A stretch of 64,000 nucleotides of DNA. Source: Alisma plantago-aquatica (taxonomy: Eukaryota > Streptophyta > Magnoliopsida > Alismatales > Alismataceae). The notes under the pieces were generated by a model. That model saw only the letters and a program-made list of their open reading frames with translations. It searched no databases and had not been told where the DNA came from. The stretch covers positions 262,226,001 to 262,290,000 of the forward strand of contig OY856414.1 of NCBI GenBank assembly GCA_963693085.1, in the 5' to 3' direction. Both the position numbers and the translations under genes were made by a program. Positions 12,140 through 24,216 of the stretch are shown piece by piece. The number at the start of each line of letters is the position of its first letter. The first letter of the stretch is position 1.

Positions 12140-12448
12140 GAGTACCACATATGGTAACATCACCGAGAAACTTATAAATATTCAAGACAAACTTTCTAAA
12201 GTTGACAACAACCCTCCAGCTGACCCCACTTACACTCATGTGTTATAAACTAAATATGAAAATTGAATATTAAAACATCAACCGGGCTGATGAGATAGTG
12301 TGGAAGCTAAGGGCCAAAATCCAATGGCTCAAAGAAGGAGATAGAAAGAAAAAAAATCTTCCACAAAACCTACAGCCCTAACAAACGCATGGTACTGAAC
12401 CCCATTATTGAGTATCCCCCAATTAAGAAAGACCATAAATTCAATTGG
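12140..12448 (+). pseudogene. LINE (L1-type) ORF2 relic upstream of RT
   Basis: The region codes, with stops and one frameshift, the linker between endonuclease and reverse transcriptase of plant L1 elements: ADEIVWKLRAKIQWLKEGDR at about 12278-12337, then after a frameshift in an A-run KIFHKTYSPNKRMVLNPI at about 12355-12410. The family usually reads W...AR..WLKEGDRNTKFFH here. The relic stops at 12448, where an LTR begins (TGACACC at 12449), so that LTR's element interrupted it. It is too decayed to encode anything. Confidence 0.65.
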
Positions 12449-14279
12449 TGACACCTAATTTTCTAGGATCCCAATATAATAAGTAACAAATATAATCACA
12501 AATTTCCATTAATTGAAATTTAATTAAAAACTAATGTTCATATAATACTCCTTTATGGAGTTATATGAATTTTAAAGGGAAACTAACATGTACATGGGAA
12601 GAAGTACTAAGGTAACTAACTAATCCTACTTGATATTACTTTAATATTTTTCATTTATTTCATATAATTCACCATGTATTCATATCTTAATATATGGGAG
12701 TCGCCTAAAACATCGACAAACAAAAGCACTAATCAATATATTCCTATATTGTGTATGTGGGTGCATACAAAAGTGTGCATGTACATTTACATTGAACAAT
12801 CAATTGTTTGCACATATGAGCTTGTATTTTCAAGTAGATAATCTAACACATCTTTGTCATACCACCTTGGATGCAGTCACCTTTCTTGATCCATTATTGG
12901 ACTTAGCTGAACTACACCTTGGTAGGTATAATAATGGGTTCAAAATATCATAGGTTTCATTATGCAATACTCATATTGGTATGATTATCAATTGGATTTC
13001 AATAAACATACAAGCATCTTTATTCTTTAAATACCAATAAATCCTCGATAATCTTCAAAACTCAATATATGTGGGGACTCATAAATAACCAAATAGCTCA
13101 GTGAAAGCATCGTGCATTATGTACTTCAAGCAATCCAACCATCAATTATATATTCAACTAATCTACATTCAATCAACATTATCTGAAATATGCATGCTAC
13201 TGGTGTGTCACCATTGTATCCATGTGACACTAATTAATCCTACTTAGGTCATAAACTAGGGTTTATGGTTTTCTTGGGTTTAGACTAGGAATAGATATAA
13301 AACCCTAATTCCATAACATCATGATTTCCAAGTGTTAGGAATCCCTATTAGATATTAGGTGTAACCCTATATATATGTATATGTATATATATGACTATTG
13401 CTTAACAAACATAAATATGCATCATCATAGTCACTATTATCTTGATATCTTCATTAATATCATCATTATTAGTTATTATCACAAAATAAACTTATTTAAG
13501 GTAGTCCACATTATATTCATCAAAACTAGGTTTTAGGGTCAACAAACCCTAGTATTGTCATATTATGAGTCTTACTGGTTAGAAAACCCTAAAATTCTAC
13601 CAGTATCATTTTAATCCAACTTATATCTCAAAATATCATTTTTAAACAATATCTCTCAGTGAGCATATTTAACATATCCAATATTCCATTTAATTATATC
13701 TAGGGTTTATATGTACAAAACACCTTATATTCATGTACCCAAAACATACTTATGAACTAGAGACATAAATAGATAGCGAAACTATTTTATTAATAATCTA
13801 CACAATTTTCTAATTGATTTGATATATATATTCATAAGTTGATGAGGAAAAAAACCCCATACCCTAAATTATGTCCTTAATTTCAACTTAGGGTATTCGT
13901 CTTCACATGTCAATTTTATGTATCACAAGTAGCTACTCATCTCTCACACTTGTAATAAGATGAAATCAATATTTGGTTATGGTTGAAATACAAAGATCAT
14001 CTTGTTGCATGTACATAGAGGTTACATCCACCCAACATATTTTAATTTCACATTTTTGATTGAGTCATCCTCATAAGTGACTTGAAACTGTGAATACATT
14101 TTAATTTCATGAATTTCCTTAAATTTCTTGAACTTGGGAGATAGTGATTTTCTCATAATTATTGATTTCATGCACAATCCCTTTGAGATTTTATTTTAAC
14201 TCCTATATCATAAATTTGTATATTCTTTGCATCTATATATCTTGTATCATAAGACTTATCGTTCATCTAAGGTTTTGAT

Positions 14280-14455
14280 GGGTATTAGTACCTTTAGAGT
14301 GATCCCCTCCTGACACCAAGGGTCTTATGTACTCATGAAGTTCCTTTCACGTTGACCCCTCAAGCCTCATGTACTCCTGGAGGTGTCCATTATCCTAACC
14401 CCATGGGTCATGTGTACACATAGATGGCTTTCTCGTAACCCCATGTGAAATAGCC
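14280..14455. repeat. three degenerate copies of a ~58-bp repeat
   Basis: TCATGTACTC-type blocks separated by ACCCC recur three times. The same block style occurs in the interiors of H (19150-19340) and J (56800-57010). Confidence 0.45.
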
Positions 14456-15594
14456 TATTTCCATCTTACATCTAATTAGGGTTTACTTAGATGATTACAT
14501 GCTTTACTTGATTGATCGTAGTTTTATCTTGATTGATTATGATAGTTTATTATGATATTTTGGATTTCATGAGATACTTTAAAACATAATTTGATTCAAT
14601 TAATTAGGATTTGCAAGTGAAAACCTAATTGGTTGAAATTTAGGATATTGAAGTATATGAGTACAGAATTGATATATACAATGGTGTAGTAAATTACTTT
14701 TTATCATTTTATAGGTAACTTGGATTTATTTGAATTTTGTATATATTTTGGATAACTCAAATATACATGTTAGTACAAATTTTCAAAATATGTGGATGTT
14801 GTTTGAATCTATTTGTTAGTCAAATTCCAATTCGACCAACCAATCTACAAATTGTAGAGTTTGTTTGAATTTTGTATATATTTTGGATAACTCAAATTGT
14901 TTTTTAATTAAACCAATTAAAAGACATATTCTCCTAAATTAGGGTTTTCAAACTCATTAATGCACAATCGTGCACGGAACCCTAAATTAAGCCAATTATA
15001 TATAAAAAGATCATCTTTTTAGATCCTATTTTCACTTTTATTAACTACATGTTAATATCATCTTGAATAACATCATTAAGTCCATCTATCATCAAATCTA
15101 AGGGTTTTTCCTTAATTAAAACATTAAAGATGATAACTTTATGTACTTTTCCCATTTCAAGCATATTTATGCATATAAACTCTAAATTGGACTAATCACG
15201 TGCAAAGTTATTCCTTTTTGAACATAATGTACCTTTTTACATTTAACAGGTTCACATCAACCCTAAAGCTCCATTAAACCCTTTTAAACACATTAATCAT
15301 ATCAAAATAGGGTTTCTTAAACTTTAATTCATTAAAGATGATAATTTACACTACATTTCGAACTATTATCAGATCCAAGCTATAAAACTATTTTTAATGG
15401 GTTCCTTGCATTTTTCTGATCAAAATTCATATATTACTTGTCCTAATCGGAGTTATAAATATCGAGATATGAATTTTGTATGAATTACCTGTTTGAGCCA
15501 ATGGCACGATGCCACGTCGTCAAAACCATGCAAATCAACCCGTTGTGAATTATAACCAAAATACGGTTGTACCCCTCCACTTAAACGACCATCT

Positions 15595-15963
15595 TTACAA
15601 AAGGGAGGGGCACAATGGTCCAAAGGGACCTCTGCCTTCTTCCACCTCGCGCAGGTGCTGCTGCCTCACCCTAGCCGCGTAGGGCGCAACTTCTTCTCTT
15701 CTTCTCGGAGGCCGTTGGCCACCGCCGAGTCCTTTCTTGGCTTCTTCACCCTCCGTCGCCCTTGGGGCACCAAAACGACCACGACCAGCACAGTTAGCCT
15801 GGGCTGGAGAGAGCTGCAACCCACGGCTGAGTTGTAGCCGTGCAGCTGCAGTTGCGGAAGATCGTGCAAGGTCTGGGACAGGGAAGGACGGCCGACCTCT
15901 CCTAGGTCATCATGGGTGCCTCCTGCCTTCATCCAGATCATTAACAACTCCTCGTGGTTCCAT
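15595..15963 (-). pseudogene. LTR leader ORF, left copy, broken
   Basis: This is the counterpart of the open 124-codon frame in the right LTR (43101-43475). The left copy has the ATG at 15963, then two adjacent TGA codons where the right copy has CGA CGA, then stays open to 15595 with closely similar Ala/Gly/Arg/Glu-rich sequence. No known domain is recognised. Confidence 0.5.
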
Positions 15964-16062
15964 GGCCACGCTACTCCCCCATACTAGGGTTTAAGAATGA
16001 AAACAAGGTAGGAGAAGAGAGAATTGCGTGAAATCTCTTTTGGAACTCGAACCAGGCTTTAT

Positions 16063-16073
16063 CCTTTATATAG
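16063..16073 (-). promoter_or_regulatory. TATA box of H left LTR
   Basis: The minus strand reads CTATATAAAGG, conserved at 43569-43579 in the right LTR. It lies about 100 bp upstream of the GC-rich leader, a normal placement for an LTR promoter. Confidence 0.65.
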
Positions 16074-17031
16074 GGGAGAGTTTGACGCCCTAAGATGGCT
16101 TGCCCGCAAGAAATGAAGTTCTTTTCTAATAGGAAACAAATTCCTTCATGGAGAAGCAAGATTCTCTCTCCTACTTACTTCTTTAACATATGCTTTGTTC
16201 TTTAGATATTAGGAATTCGAAATTCCCCTTTTATTTTCTCTGTGCTTGCTCTTTTTATTCATTGGCCACGAATTTATATTCTCTTTTAATAGAAATTACT
16301 CCCTTTTTATCAATTCACAACATTCATTAATAATGCATTACATTATCCTCTTATTTTATAATTTTGGTATTTTCTCTTTCTTTCCTCTTTATTGGGACTC
16401 CTTGGATCCCAAGAAACTCTATTATTTCGAAATCCTTTTTATTGGATATTCATTATCCTTCTAGATGCATCTTTATGCATTATCTCTTCATTATTTCCCA
16501 TTATCTTGTTTATCTCTCATTAAAATATCTCTTTTTGCAGATTTCTCTTTATTTCTCTTTTATTTTCCTCATTGACATTCCTTTTAATATTAGCAACCTC
16601 ATGGATACGAAATTTCCCCAAGAAATCTCATTTATGCCTCTTTCCATTCATTTTCCACATTTTACCATTATTTTCAATTTCTTTCTTAATAAAGAAAATA
16701 CTTAATTAATCTTTTCTTTTCTTATTGCTTTCTTTTTGCAACCTTGGACTCCTTGGTACCCAAGGAACCCAAGAGGCACGAAATCCTATTTGGATTTGCC
16801 TTCCAGAGGTTTCTACATTTTTCTTTTCTTAAAAATTCAATTATCCATTTAGTAATTGAATTTCCTTGTTATTTGGGCCCAATAGCCAATAAAGCCCACA
16901 ACACAATCATCAAGGCTATTGTAAAAAAAAATTATTTATTTGAAGAAAATTATATCTTTAGTTGTTCAAATATCTTTAATATGAGAAATTACATTTCTCA
17001 CCAGATAAACCCAAAATTTGGGGTTGTAACA

Positions 17032-17046
17032 TCCTTCCCCCTTATA
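17032..17046 (-). other. H polypurine tract
   Basis: The minus strand reads TAAGGGGGAAGGA immediately before the LTR start TGTTACAACC, the normal plus-strand primer position of a retrotransposon. Confidence 0.75.
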
Positions 17047-17059
17047 GGAATTTTTTCCT

Positions 17060-17460
17060 AAAATTCTATCAAGCGAACAAACAATTCAAGATAAGACTTT
17101 TCCATGTCCATCATTGGACCCTATGTGGCTTTACCGTACTCATGACGCTTCCATAGAACCTTTATCATCACATATTCTTTTCTCTGAGTTCTTTCATCCC
17201 GGCATCTATAAACTGCACAGGTGACTCAGGCCATGTCAGCCTCCCTTGGGGGCTCACTAGGTTCATGACTCAGCACATGGTCGGGGTACCTCACATAGTA
17301 CTCTAAATTGGACACATGGAACTCATCACACATTACTTTATCCTGAGGGGTAAGGTCAAACTTAACCTTCTTCACTAAACCATGTCAAAAGAACCCATGC
17401 ATCGGGGACTCAGCTCTCTTAGTTATAACTTAGAGGGGTCGGATTTTCATGTCACATATT
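17060..17460 (-). pseudogene. pol: H pol end: chromodomain remnant
   Basis: Minus-strand translation of 17380-17080 gives, with stops and frame slips, the order seen at the end of Del/Tekay pol: an LTPQ...CDEFHVSNLEYYVRYPDHVL segment (family: HDVFHVSMLRKYV.DP.HVL), then KEYVMIKVLWKRHEYGKAT and DMEKSYLELF (family: IPLVKVLW...EATWE..DM...YP.LF). About 60 bp further on is the polypurine tract, the expected distance. This identifies H as a chromovirus. Upstream integrase is not recognisable. Confidence 0.65.
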
Positions 17461-20400
17461 CCCACAGTGAACTGCATGTCAGTCTACTTCGCATCTGCTC
17501 ATGACTTTCGTCTAGGCTCCTTTCAGTCATTGCACGATCAAAGCGACTTCATCTACATGCACTGTGGCCCTTTTCTAACCATCATGTGGTCCTTTCACCA
17601 ACATCACCTTACTGAAGTGGTGACCGACACAACCTCCCTTACAGAGCTTCTTATAAACCCCGATACTAGCTATGGTGGTTATCTTCACATCTTTCATACG
17701 ACAAAAACTGTCTCTAACTATCACCCCAAATCGAGCATATATGCCCTCATCAGACCCTTTAGTCTGGATCATACTAACCATAGTTAGGGGTGATAAACTA
17801 TACTAACATTGAGTTCTTCATGTACCTACTTCCACTTTATGGAAGTGAACCTCTAGGTCAAACTCAAGATCCTTTGAACTCACATCATGGTGTAGTTGGA
17901 CCATCTCTCTCATGGATAGTTCAACCAGATATGTTACTTAACAGAACTCTTTCTTTCTCATGTCATCTAGGTAAGGCGACCTACCATAACCCATATTGCA
18001 TTTCGACCTTCCTTGGCCCAGGGGAGACCTATAACAACATCCATTGAGCTCCCATTCCCTCTCAGGGACTCTTTTGTCCTCTATATCAATACACTGGGTT
18101 ACTGGGGTTCGTCCTTTACCTCCTGGCTTGCATAACCATATACCACATGCAACTTCATCTTAAGCATCTAAAGTTCTATTGCCATTTACTATCTTGGTAG
18201 AACCACGGTGTATGGTGATCTTCAATCATGATTTCCTGTATGTCATGATTCCTCAAGATCGATTCCTATGAAACCCTAAACCACTCTAGTCAGGGTTTCA
18301 TCACCTTCTTTTCCAAAGAAGTGCATCTGAGGTTCTACCACCATCCTTTCATTGCATCAAGGACTAGACTGGATAACCAAACAACCCCTAAATTTTCCAT
18401 GAATCTTGTTACATTTGAGTGTTATCTAAACACCTCTCCTTTTCAAACTTAGGGTTAGCCAAACAACCTCTTCTAGCTTCCAGTCAACAAGTCAGATGTA
18501 ACTCAACCAGAGCATCCATTACCACTTCACATCCTTAGGTATTAGGTAACGTTGAAGACATACACCTTCATGCATTCCACTTATCATCTCATCTCGACTC
18601 TAAGTCTATATTCATCAAGTACACTCTCTGATCTCATCAACATGGTGATCAAACTCAACCTTGTAAGACTCACCTCTTGGTTTTTGAATTCGACCTGGTA
18701 AACTCATAGCTCATGCTAAAAACATTCCTCATAAGGTGACTACTTGATTCCCCTTAGTGTTTGCAAACCATCCATGTATCATTCGCTTTACTAGGGTATG
18801 TTATCTTCTCTATCCTCATACCTCATAGCAACATTCCAACTCACATCATCTTTTATCCTTGGTGTATGGCATGCATACTGTCCTATCTCTCACTCCCATA
18901 ACAAGAGGAAATAAGCATTTGGTTGCAGTCCAAATACAGAGTTCCTCCTGTTCCAAGAGTAGAGATGGTACATCCCACCTTGCCAGTACACCTTTAAATC
19001 TAAGTTGAAACGTGCTGTTTATGCTTCTATATTACAATCATCTTGATATCCAAGTTACCTCCATGGAAAACTGGTTTCAAACCTACTTGGGTCACCTCAC
19101 AATCCTTGGTCATCTCTTCTAGGTCTATAGGGTGTCGACACTTTTGGGGTCATCCCTCTTCCCTCATGCATCAAGAGAGTGCCCTACTCATCTGCCCTTT
19201 GGGTCCCATGAGTTCATGAAGGTGATCAATCTCCTAACCCATGGCCCTCAGACAATGATAGTTGTTACCTCCCGACCCTATGGTCATGTGCAACTGGGGA
19301 ATTAGGCCACTCCTACTTTCATCGGTCTTATCCCTACCCGACCCTAGGATAGACTTAGGATTCTCCATTATAGTACATGTTCACTTAGAACCTTACCCAA
19401 GTCTTCATCATCTCTCTTTCTACATTCAAGGACTGGCTTTCATCCTTTCATAGGGATCATGGCAACTTACCTTGGTCAAGCCCCAAACCGGTTACCTCCG
19501 TGGGAACACATTCATATGCAATTAGAGATGGATATCTATGGGTCTATAGGTTCATTCTCATACCATGTACTTTTCACTTAGCTTCTCAAGATCCCATGAG
19601 ACCTCTTTAGGTTACCTTAAACCAACAAAACTGACATACACCCTACCAAAGGGGTCCCTCTCCCAAGATGGGAGGAAAACTATCTCTTGACAACAAGGTC
19701 ACAAAAGCTCTTAGGTCCAAGGTTTACATCCACATGCTTAACCCTAGCAAGCTATTAAGGCACAAGCAGATCACCTACTGTACCATGCTAGGTCATCTGG
19801 GTTCTCATTCTTCAACATTAGATCAAGGGCATACCTTCCTGTGTCATCAACTTTATTGTGAGGGATTCATCAATCATACCTTTAAACTTAAGGGGGGGTT
19901 TCCCTTTCCTTTATGTATGAGGAGTACCATTCTTGAAACTATAGCAACTTAATTCCCATCATGAGCATTAGGTATACCACTTCCCTTCTTAGGCCTAGGA
20001 ACCCTAGGTTCATTTTTAGGTGTCCAACTGCATGCTCTATCTCTTAACCATGAGTCAAGCTTGAAAAAGGCATAACGTGCACTTCCTGTCATCCTTCAAC
20101 TCGAGCAACACTTAGAGGTGGATCCTCCTCAAGGACAAACCATAAGGTACAAGGCCTCATAACCTATTACAAATCCACTTCAGGGTATACAGAACATCTT
20201 CTTCATTTCTCAGAAGGTAAACACTTATACCATAGGCACATAGGTACCAGAATCTTCATCTTCTATGTCTAGGGTTTGGTCCCTCTAAAGGCAACCAAGA
20301 TATCAACAGCCTTAATGGATCATGCATGAGGTAACCTCTATCATCCACTTAGGTCGCATCATCCTCAACTCCCCGTTGTTCCTCATATCACGAGGTCTAG

Positions 20401-21430
20401 GTTTACGACCTTCTTGCTTGGTGTCTTTCTCTCTCTCTAACCCTAACCTCACCATTAGAGGTCCTCTCTTCATGAAGGATCAACCTCGAAAGCATGCCCT
20501 TACCTATATGAAGCCTATGTTCAACTTACGTTCGCTCAAGGTTATCCATAGTTCTTTATGCTTATTTCATAGGTCATCCTTCACTCTCTCCTGGTCAGGG
20601 TTTCAACCTATTGCTCACCCTACAAACGTATTATGGGTGCATGCTATGCCCTACTCGCATAATCACATAGAGTTCTATATGTTTTTCTCTAGCTTTATCC
20701 ATGGAGGAGCTATCCTTCTCTCTAACCTGCTCGACCCTTCCAAGGTTGGGTTGCCAAAGGTGCTAGGTCACCCCATGGATCATATGACATCCCCAAGGCA
20801 TGTCCTTTCAAACACCTGGTCTAACTCATCTCTCTCTAACCTTCACTTAGGGTTAGGGTTAGCATCATCCTCAGAGGATGTGCCAGGTCTCTACTAGAAA
20901 TGGAGATCTCTATCTCCAAGACTAACTTATCCTCCTGACAAGAAGGTCTAGCCTCAGGTCTTTTCTGAGGACATGACAACTTATGTCATACGACCTAAGC
21001 ATGTATCTATTCTTTAGTTTGTGCTTAATCTATTAAGCTTATGTCCATGACATCTTATTTACATGCTTTTCATTAATTTGATGGAGGATTCCTTAGACCT
21101 TATTAATCTTACCCATACCTTAAGAGGGTGAGGAGGAGAGAGAAAACCCTAATCCTTAAGGTCCTTAATAGAATTTGTGATGAGAAGGGATGAATGAGAT
21201 GAAAAAGTCCTAAAGGTATCTTATTTCGATTCATACCCTAAGACTTTGGCCAGGCAGTCACACAGATCCGGGAGTCCTCGTATTCTGACTAGCAGTACGG
21301 AGGAAAATATTGCCAGCCCCCAGTCGTGATCCTTTTCTAGACACCTCCGTCTTTCGGATAATCCTCTAATAACTCCCTTGGGTTCTATGGAGTTTGTAAA
21401 ATTTAATAATTATTAATGGTTAAGTGAGGA
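17461..21430 (-). other. H interior, decayed, no recognisable gene
   Basis: About 4 kb without an intact frame or motif I recognise on either strand. It is too short for a full gag-pol, which points to deletion or a non-autonomous interior. 19100-19340 (minus) matches part of the interior of element J (56780-57050). A frame at 20322-20897 (plus, 191 codons) is on the antisense strand and shows no family features. Confidence 0.55.
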
Positions 21431-21448
21431 ACCTAGGCTCTGATACCA
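21431..21448 (-). other. H primer binding site (tRNA-iMet)
   Basis: The minus strand reads TGGTATCAGAGCCTAGGT two bases inside the right LTR, matching the 3' end of plant initiator tRNA-Met over nearly its whole length. Confidence 0.85.
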
Positions 21449-23528
21449 AATGTTACGACCCCCCCTCCCGATAACCCCCAATTATGGGAGACCGAGAGGT
21501 CGAAGCCGCACCCATAAATTCCGGATCAAAGGTTCGACAATTAACCAAGAATAATTATCAAATTTTAACCTACTATACTGAAAAGCTGTAAGAAAATAAA
21601 TTTTTGAATACCTTTTTGAAAACTTGGATCTCTAAACTTCTATCCACTTAAGGATTCTATGCTAACTAATCCTCCTTGTATTTAACTTCATGTATTTCAC
21701 AATATGACAATTTACTGATTGTCCTTTTGGCTTGTACCTAAAACGCCGACAAACAAAACGTCGGTCAGCCGAAGATGGTATGTGGGGAAATAATAACTAT
21801 GTAAATAAGTTAACAATGTAATCATTCAATTAATCATTTAACAACCAAGATTACATTTTAGATATAACTCCGCGATCCAAGAGTACCCAATCCTCTATGT
21901 TGTCCCCATTAAACCCCTCATGATCCACCTATAAGTGAACCGATTTCTAGCGTTGAGTCACATGACACTACTCGTAAGTAGCCCACTCCTTAACTCATGG
22001 TAGGCTAATGAGTCTCATGGCACTACACGTAGGTAGCATGGCGTGTGTATTGAATGCACTAACAAATTCACGCGGGGCTGAAATCCCTGAGTTTTTACCA
22101 AAACCAAGTGCAATAAGACCACCCGCAAGCGGACGAGTCTTATTGCAGTATAGTTGAGGATCGAACCCAAAGGACAATGTTTTTAAGAATCTTTGTCATC
22201 TGGATCTAGTTCAAGTAAAACTAATATTTAGAACAAAAGGTTGATTTGGGTTTGTTTAAACTAATTATAAGAAGGTAAAAGCGGAATTAAAGATATGTTT
22301 AGATCAATGATATGGAATCGCTTGGATGGTATCGGGTTTGACCACCGCTACACATACAAACACATTCGATCGTAAACAAACCAGGCAAGATATAACACTC
22401 CAAGTAGAGCTACTGCAGAACCCCCCATATGGGTGTCAGGTCCGCGTAAGCATCACCATAGGCATCAGATGTCTCGTCGCCATCCGGATCACTTGTCTTA
22501 CGGCTCTGAAGATACAACATCCAACTAAGGTTTTGAACCCCCCATACGGGCGTCAGGTGCACAGAAGCGTCACCGAAGGCTAGATGACTCATCCCCTCAC
22601 GGATCATACACTTACAACCTCAAGGAATCCCATCGGAAGTTCTCGTCAAGGAGTCAACCGCGTTAACCGATAAGCACGTAGACGATTAAAGTACGAGTAA
22701 ACATCTACGATTAACAAGAAGATACAAAATCCAACTAAGGCTGTGAACCCCCCATACGGGCGTCAGGAGCACAGAAGTGTCACCGAAGGCTAGATGTCTC
22801 GTCCCCTCACGGATCATACACTTACGACCTCAAGGAATCCCATCAGAAGTTCTCGTCAATGAGTCTAACTTGTTAAACGACGTTCAAACCCATGCATTGA
22901 AGTTCTCGCAACATAGTGAGCACAAAGATGAAAATAAGCAAATAACCAACCTACAAGCTTAACGATTAACGACAAAATTAAGAGTTATATACATTGCCAT
23001 GGAAAGTTTAACAAAAGAACATGGTTTGCATGGGCAGCGGGGCTAGTCCCCGCACCCCAGCGAAAAGGGACTACTCGCTCATGATGCGAGATACAAGAAG
23101 GATGAGAGAGAAAGAGAGATCCTCCATGAGCTCGGAGCAGAAGGTAGTCGCAGCCCGGTGAAGAAGATGCGCCTCTTGCTCTGTCTTTCTTCTCTTCTTG
23201 GCCTCCTTGGATGCAACACTAGCAGTAGGTGGAGTGGAACTTGATCGGAGTGGTGCTCTGGCAGCCTATCGATGTCTGGATCTGATGCCTCCAAATGAGG
23301 ACCCTGGGGGTCTATTTATAGGCTCATATCTGATCCCAAACGGTTTGGATAAGTTGCTAGAAATATCTTCTCCAAACGGTTTGGAGACCGTTTGGTGCCA
23401 AACGGTTTGGAGACCGTTTGAGCGTCAAACGGTTTGCGTCGATCGATCTTGAGGTCAGTCTCAGTCTCGGCATGAATGCTCGGCTTTTGGTCTTCAATCG
23501 GTCTTTGCGCTTCCGATAAATGGTCTTG

Positions 23529-23771
23529 GAAACTGCATGGATCCAAACGGTCTTGAGACCGCATGAACCCAAACGGTCTTGAGACCGCATGAACCCAAAT
23601 GGTCTTGGGACCGAATGGACCCAAACGATCTTGAGACCGCATGGACCCAAACGGTCTTGGGACCGCATGGACCCAAACGGTCATGGGACTGCATGGACCC
23701 AAACGGTCTTGGGGCCGCATGGACTCAAACAGTCTTGGGACCGCATGGACCCAAACGGTCTTGAGACCGTG
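23529..23771. repeat. 26-bp minisatellite in A 3' LTR (about 9 units)
   Basis: Tandem 26-bp units built around AAACGGTCTTG(G/A)GACCGCATGG; the GGTCTTG(A/G)GACC core is palindromic. Because 26 is not a multiple of 3, all six frames stay open over long spans by chance of repetition; the resulting frames are not genes. Confidence 0.9.
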
Positions 23772-23846
23772 ATTGGTCATGTGGCTTACATCTCACGTGA
23801 ATTTCTTTGGAAAACGATCCTTGTCATTCGTTCTTCATATATTCCA

Positions 23847-24033
23847 GCAAACGGTCTTGGGACCGCATGGATCCAATCGGTCTTGAGACCACATGAACCC
23901 TAACGGTCTTGAAACCGCATAGATCCAAACAGTTTTGGGACCGCATGGGCTCAAACGGTCTTGGGACTGCAAGAGCTCAAACGGTCTTGGGACCGTAGGG
24001 GCTCAAACGGTCTTGGGACCGCATGCGTGGAAT
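23847..24033. repeat. second AAACGGTCTTGGGACC motif block, A 3' LTR
   Basis: About seven diverged units of the same core, separated from the main array by about 75 bp of unique sequence. The equivalent in the 5' LTR is at about 41400-41604. Confidence 0.8.
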
Positions 24034-24202
24034 TGCTTGATTTACCTGCATTAAATGAATGATATTTAGTAAAACCTTGATTATTAAATCATCCAGGTAA
24101 TTTTGTACATTATGATTCATATTAGGATGAAAAGATGTGAAAGAGAGTTGAATTTGTTCCAAAGAGGTAATTGAATTCCATGATGAGTATGCACTCATCA
24201 AA

Positions 24203-24216
24203 ACACCCCGAACTTA
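24203..24216 (-). other. A polypurine tract
   Basis: The minus strand reads AAGTTCGGGGTGTT just before the 3' LTR start TGATGAGTGC. Related copies of the same motif lie upstream at 24821-24832 and 25387-25399. Confidence 0.75.

Larger units (their letters stand above)
12449..17031 (-). repeat. H left (3') LTR, chimeric, 4.58 kb
   Basis: It ends TTGGGGTTGTAACA at 17031, identical to the end of the right LTR at 46748. From 17031 down to about 14906 it matches the right LTR closely, apart from the LINE present only on the right. To the left of the AATTAAACCAATT stretch near 14906 the sequences are different: 12449-14905 resembles the U5 side of a related but distinct LTR, with an ACCTAAAAC..CGACAAACAAA-like motif near 12705-12727. 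Contents include a TATA box at 16063-16073, a GC-rich leader at 15595-15990, and two direct copies of a 33-bp AT-rich segment (about 14738-14771 and 14868-14901). Confidence 0.7.
22039..24200 (-). repeat. A 3' LTR (2,162 bp)
   Basis: The LTR is bounded by TGGCGTG and CACTCATCA. It aligns along its length with 39434-41778. Three copies of a GGGCGTCAGG...CACCGAAGGC block lie at about 22420-22460, 22538-22590 and 22748-22800. The 26-bp minisatellite lies at 23529-23771, with a second motif block at 23847-24033. A GC-rich stretch near 23040-23230 may be leader sequence. Confidence 0.9.

Noticed and set aside
16246..17061. Phe/Ile-rich plus-strand frames of up to 137 codons in both H LTRs (also 43752-44283)
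   Set aside because: Low-complexity T-rich LTR sequence; frames look membrane-like only because of TTT/ATT codons and are antisense to the element.
20322..20897. 191-codon plus-strand frame in the H interior
   Set aside because: It runs antisense to H, has no recognisable domain and lies in pyrimidine-rich decayed sequence.
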